Below are positions 5,005-8,097 of a stretch of 8,097 bases of DNA, one piece after another (within the stretch, counting starts at the first letter, position 1; the number at the start of each line of letters is the position of its first letter). The notes beneath the pieces are model-generated. The model was not told the DNA's origin, did not search any database, and saw only the letters and a program-made list of their open reading frames with translations. The DNA is taken from positions 1-8,097 of the forward strand of contig JAKSDE010000114.1 in NCBI GenBank assembly GCA_022360235.1. Reading direction: 5' to 3'. Made by a program: the position numbers and the translations under genes. The stretch comes from Cytophagales bacterium (GTDB taxonomy: Bacteria; Bacteroidota; Bacteroidia; Cytophagales; Amoebophilaceae).

Positions 5005-6591
5005 CTAAATGTATTGTTTGGCTAGACTTTCCGCTTCAGCAGTTAGCACTTTACTTACATCATCGTCAAAGTTGCCTGCAGCAATTTTAGCTAAGGTATC
5101 TTTATATTGCGCTTCTAAAAGTTCTAGGTATGCTTTTTCAAACGCTTTTACCTTTTCTAGCGGAACTTTATCTAAATAGCCTTTTGTAGAAGCATAAATG
5201 ATTGCTACTTGTTTCTCAACGGGTAGAGGTGCATACTGCATTTGTTTCAGGACTTCTTGATTTCTTTGGCCCCTGTTGATTGTTGCTTGTGTAGCTGCAT
5301 CGAGATCAGAGCCGAACTTTGCAAAGGCTTCTAATTCACGGAACTGGGCTTGTTCCAGCTTCAATGCTCCAGCTACTTTTTTCATCGACTTAATTTGTGC
5401 TGCTCCTCCTACACGCGACACCGAGATACCTACATTAATGGCTGGTCGGATACCTATATTAAATAAGTTTGCCTCAAGAAATATTTGACCGTCTGTAATG
5501 GAAATCACATTCGTTGGTATGTAAGCAGCGATATCTCCTGCTTGTGTTTCAATAATAGGCAACGCTGTCAACGACCCTCCTCCTTTTACTTTTCCTTCCA
5601 AGGCGAGTGGGAGGTCATTCATCTTTTGGGCGATCTCATCGTTCTTGTTAATCTTGGCTGCTCTTTCGAGTAATCGTGAATGCAAGTAAAACACATCTCC
5701 TGGGTAAGCCTCACGGCTGGGCGGTCTTCTAAGTAACAATGAGAGTTCTCTATAAGCAACGGCTTGTTTTGACAAGTCATCATAGATTACCAAAGCAGCT
5801 CTTCCTGTATCTCTAAAAAACTCTCCAATAGCTGCTCCCGCAAATGGTGCAAAAAACTGCATAAGGGCAGAGGTAGAGGCAGGCGCTGCTATTACGACTG
5901 TATAATCCATGGCTCCTCCCTCTTCGAGTGCTGCTACTACACTTGCCACACTAGAGGCTTTTTGTCCAACAGCCACATAGATACAATATATAGGCATTTT
6001 TTGCTCAAAAAACGCTCGTTGGTTAAGAATGGTATCCACGGCTATAGATGTTTTGCCTGTTTGCCGATCGCCGATGAGCAATTCTCTTTGTCCTCTTCCA
6101 ATAGGAATCATAGCATCAATGGCTTTGATCCCTGTTTGTAAGGGTTCGCTTACTGGCTGACGGTAAATTACCCCTGGTGCTTTTCTTTCTAAGGGCATTT
6201 CAAAAAGCTTCCCTTGGATAGCCTTTTTTCCATCAATAGGCTCGCCTAAAGCATTGATGACTCTTCCGATCAAGCCATCGCCTACCTTGATAGAAGCGAT
6301 ACGTTTTGTTCTTCTTACGGTATCACCTTCTTTAATGCCTTTCGCGTTTCCTAATATTACTGCGCCTACGTTATCTTCTTCTAAGTTGAGTACTAAAGCC
6401 TTCAAGTTATTTTCAAAGGCTAACAACTCTCCTGCTTGTACTTTAGCTAATCCATAGATGCGTGCTACACCATCACCCACTTGGAGCACCGTTCCTACTT
6501 CTTCGGGCGTGCTTTCTATTTTAAAGTTAGCTAATTGCTCTTGAAGTATAGCAGAAACTTCATCAGGCCTTACTTCTATGTTATCTTTCAT
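5005..6591 (-). CDS. atpA: F1Fo-ATP synthase alpha subunit
   Basis: Alpha forms the F1 hexamer with beta and carries the non-catalytic nucleotide sites. The 528 residues are slightly longer than the E. coli protein (513). In order: the N-terminal beta-barrel (about 25-95); the P-loop GDRQTGKTS (174-182, Lys180); the Walker B strand ALVIYDD (266-272); the signature [10 protein letters not shown] (383-392) followed by Arg393, the arginine that reaches into the catalytic site; and the C-terminal helical domain (about 400-528). All key residues are present. The ATG at 6591 is set by a strong AAGGAGG seven bases upstream, unlike its operon neighbours, which may raise its yield to match three copies per enzyme. 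It lies 73 bases after atpH. Confidence 0.98.
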   Translation of the reverse strand: MKDNIEVRPDEVSAILQEQLANFKIESTPEEVGTVLQVGDGVARIYGLAKVQAGELLAFENNLKALVLNLEEDNVGAVILGNAKGIKEGDTVRRTKRIASIKVGDGLIGRVINALGEPIDGKKAIQGKLFEMPLERKAPGVIYRQPVSEPLQTGIKAIDAMIPIGRGQRELLIGDRQTGKTSIAVDTILNQRAFFEQKMPIYCIYVAVGQKASSVASVVAALEEGGAMDYTVVIAAPASTSALMQFFAPFAGAAIGEFFRDTGRAALVIYDDLSKQAVAYRELSLLLRRPPSREAYPGDVFYLHSRLLERAAKINKNDEIAQKMNDLPLALEGKVKGGGSLTALPIIETQAGDIAAYIPTNVISITDGQIFLEANLFNIGIRPAINVGISVSRVGGAAQIKSMKKVAGALKLEQAQFRELEAFAKFGSDLDAATQATINRGQRNQEVLKQMQYAPLPVEKQVAIIYASTKGYLDKVPLEKVKAFEKAYLELLEAQYKDTLAKIAAGNFDDDVSKVLTAEAESLAKQYI

Positions 6592-6598
6592 TATGATG

Positions 6599-6605
6599 CC
6601 TCCTT
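6599..6605 (-). promoter_or_regulatory. Strong ribosome binding site of atpA
   Basis: AAGGAGG ends seven bases before the atpA ATG, a perfect match to the anti-Shine-Dalgarno core. Neither atpF, atpH nor atpG has a comparable site, so it singles out alpha, the most abundant of these F1 subunits. Confidence 0.6.
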
Positions 6606-6664
6606 AGTTTTTCACCAGCATAGTAAGCTTTTAATTTTAAAAAGATTTGCTGCATTAGAACCTT

Positions 6665-7225
6665 TTAAATATGGTGTGTATAAGCCTCCTTCGTCAATAC
6701 TAGCTTTAGTAAACTTAACTTTGTTCTTAAGCTTTCATCGATCTGTTTATCTCCCACGCGCAGGATATATCCTCCCAGTAAAGATTCATTGATCGGGTTT
6801 ATCAACTTCACTTCTTCACACGATACCATTTCTTTTACAATTGTTTTAAAGTGAGCACGCAAGTTATCAGTTAATTGGAATGTGGTTGTTACATAGGCAA
6901 GTGTAATTTTTCTATAAGTGTTGTATTGTGCTAGGAAGGATTTTATAATAGTGGGGAGTACTTTCTCGCGATTTTTTTGAGCAACCATGCTAAAAAAGTC
7001 AAATGTCAGCTCATCTACTTTATTTTTAAAGATTTGCTTTAGTATTTTCAACTTTTTGTCACCGCTAATGACAGGACTTTTTAACATTAACAGAAACGCG
7101 CAGTTACTATTACAGACCTTATCGAGCAGTAGCATATCTTGATGGATGTTATCTACCCTGTTTTGCGCTATGGCGTGTTGTAATAAGGACTTGGCGTATC
7201 TTGATGCTACTCTAAGTGCTGGCAT
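6665..7225 (-). CDS. atpH: F1Fo-ATP synthase delta subunit
   Basis: Delta sits on top of the F1 head and ties it to the b-subunit stator. The 186 residues are of normal length. The N-terminal six-helix domain begins VASRYAKSLLQHAIAQ and includes SPVIS (50-54). The C-terminal part carries the family signature ESLLGGYILRVGDKQIDESL (147-166) followed by the basic RTKLSLLK end. Delta diverges quickly between species and this copy is typical in that respect. The start at 7225 gives the usual RYA position (residue 9). No ribosome binding site is visible. A 19-codon frame that begins right after the atpF stop (TAAATG, 7271) runs over this start and ends at 7212, which could allow reinitiation. Confidence 0.93.
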   Translation of the reverse strand: MPALRVASRYAKSLLQHAIAQNRVDNIHQDMLLLDKVCNSNCAFLLMLKSPVISGDKKLKILKQIFKNKVDELTFDFFSMVAQKNREKVLPTIIKSFLAQYNTYRKITLAYVTTTFQLTDNLRAHFKTIVKEMVSCEEVKLINPINESLLGGYILRVGDKQIDESLRTKLSLLKLVLTKEAYTHHI

Positions 7226-7271
7226 AAGGTAAATTGTATTGAAGTGTTATGTGCTCCCTTGTAACAGACAT

Positions 7272-7766
7272 TTATTTCAACTTCATCTTTTTCACAACAT
7301 TTCTTACAAAAGCTTCTTGTGCTTTTTTTGTTGTCAGTTCTCTTTTTAGCAATTGCTCGGCAATTTGTATAGCGAATAAACCTACTTGATTCTTCAATGT
7401 TATGATGGCATTTTCCTTTTCATTTTGAATGGTTACCCTTGCTTTCTCGATCATTTCAGTGGTTACCTTCTCTGCTTCCCCTTTAGCCTCTTCGATGATA
7501 GTCTTTTCAGCATCTTTTGCTTCTTTAATAATTTTATCACGTTCTTGTCTTACTTCTTCGATCAGTTTTTTATTGTTAGCGTGTAATTGTGCTGTTTCTT
7601 TTCTTGCTTTTTCAGCTGACTTTAAAGCAGTTTCAACAGCGTTTTCTCGTTGTTGTAGCGTATGAAGAATAGGCTTCCACGCATATTTTTTCAAAATCCA
7701 TAGGACTACAAGCAAGATGATGGTTTGCCAAAAGATGAGCCCTAAATCAGGTGTAATCAAATTCAT
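7272..7766 (-). CDS. atpF: F1Fo-ATP synthase b subunit
   Basis: Subunit b forms the peripheral stalk that holds F1 still against the rotating c-ring. The 164 residues show one N-terminal membrane helix (about 9-27, LGLIFWQTIILLVVLWILKK) and then a long charged helix rich in Lys, Glu and Ala (about 38-125) expected to make the dimeric coiled coil, with a C-terminal delta-binding part (about 126-164). The opening MNLITPDLGLIFWQTIIL is typical of Bacteroidota b subunits. There is a single b gene in view, with no b' copy. It starts 90 bases after atpE, a gap that contains a strong stem-loop, and its own ribosome binding site is not recognisable. Confidence 0.95.
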   Translation of the reverse strand: MNLITPDLGLIFWQTIILLVVLWILKKYAWKPILHTLQQRENAVETALKSAEKARKETAQLHANNKKLIEEVRQERDKIIKEAKDAEKTIIEEAKGEAEKVTTEMIEKARVTIQNEKENAIITLKNQVGLFAIQIAEQLLKRELTTKKAQEAFVRNVVKKMKLK

Positions 7767-7821
7767 GGGATATAGTGTATTTTATTGAATAACAGAATCT
7801 TTAGTACACAAAAGTTTATTC

Positions 7822-7852
7822 GCTCCATTGCTATTGAATAGCTGGATGGAGC
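7822..7852 (-). promoter_or_regulatory. Stem-loop between atpE and atpF
   Basis: GCTCCAT (7822-7828) pairs with ATGGAGC (7846-7852), and inside it GCTAT (7830-7834) pairs with ATAGC (7838-7842) around a three-base loop, twelve base pairs in all. It begins five bases after the atpE stop. No T run follows on the minus strand, so it is not a standard terminator. It could stabilise the 3' end of atpE mRNA or reduce read-through, which would help make many c subunits per b subunit. Confidence 0.5.
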
Positions 7853-7856
7853 TACT

Positions 7857-8096
7857 TTATTTAGTAGCAATCAGCAAGCAGATTAAAATACCGAAGAGGG
7901 AAATTCCTTCGATCAAGGCAGCCGCAATAATCATGGCTGTTTGAATTTTACCACTGGCCTCTGGCTGTCTTGCAATGGCTTCCATAGCAGCACCACCAAT
8001 TTTACCAATGCCAATGCCGGCGCCCAACGCTACTATGCCGGCACCTACACCAGCTCCCATAAGCGCTAAACCTGCGTTTAAAAATATAGTCAACAT
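7857..8096 (-). CDS. atpE: F1Fo-ATP synthase c subunit
   Basis: Subunit c forms the proton-driven rotor ring of Fo. The 79 residues make a two-helix hairpin. Helix 1 holds the glycine-rich GAGIGIG motif (25-31). The polar loop is ARQPE (42-46, with RQP at 43-45). Helix 2 carries the ion-binding Glu63 in AAALIEGISLFG. The residue after Glu63 is Gly, and the Gln and Ser partners of sodium-type rings are not seen, so proton coupling is more likely. The start is one base from the window edge; MLTIFLNAGLALMGAG is a normal beginning for this family, but an upstream start and the ribosome binding site cannot be seen. The a subunit gene (atpB) would be expected next to the right. Confidence 0.95.
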   Translation of the reverse strand: MLTIFLNAGLALMGAGVGAGIVALGAGIGIGKIGGAAMEAIARQPEASGKIQTAMIIAAALIEGISLFGILICLLIATK

Positions 8097-8097
8097 A

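Noticed and set aside
7429..7665. Plus-strand 78-codon Ser/Ala-rich frame
   Set aside because: It is a complement-strand shadow of the Lys/Glu/Ala-rich stalk helix of atpF.
7822..7852. Rho-independent terminator after atpE
   Set aside because: There is no T run after the stem on the minus strand, and the downstream atp genes are expected to be on the same transcript.

Overview
The window looks like a piece of a low-GC Bacteroidota chromosome, possibly from a host-associated lineage rich in decayed mobile DNA (Amoebophilus/Cardinium-like). The lineage is inferred from the style of the ATP synthase proteins, the gene order and the intron debris; it was not tested by a search. Every well-supported gene is on the minus strand.

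Right half (about 4106-8096): a run of F1Fo-ATP synthase genes, read right to left as atpE (c), atpF (b), atpH (delta), atpA (alpha), atpG (gamma). All are intact, with family motifs in place. The beta and epsilon genes (atpD, atpC) do not follow atpG, so the operon is of the split type known in Bacteroidota; atpB would be expected just beyond the right edge. A strong stem-loop lies between atpE and atpF. Just downstream of atpG is a small two-helix membrane protein of the superinfection-immunity family (3802-4047).

Middle (about 2130-3800): nadA, quinolinate synthase, encoded alone, with a probable terminator behind it. Its start codon overlaps the stop of a six-codon leader ORF that has the only good ribosome binding site. 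The 537-base spacer upstream of nadA has no gene. It holds two identical 9-bp palindromes, an inverted repeat bracketing about 300 bp (MITE-like or insertion-sequence remnant), and a second, diverged copy of the nadA leader sequence.

Left end (1-1927): a graveyard of group II intron pieces, all in the minus orientation. Read in the minus direction they are: a domain V-VI 3' end (1927-1852); abutting it at 1852/1851, a 5' intron end; a reverse transcriptase pseudogene missing its N-terminus, frameshifted, altered at the YADD box and cut off before its maturase domain; a domain III-VI 3' half with a canonical domain V; a domain I-like structured fragment; about 215 bp of AT-rich spacer; and finally a clean intron 5' end (128-1) that runs off the window. 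No known defence or other novel multi-gene system is visible. The most unusual parts are the intron mosaic and the nadA upstream region.
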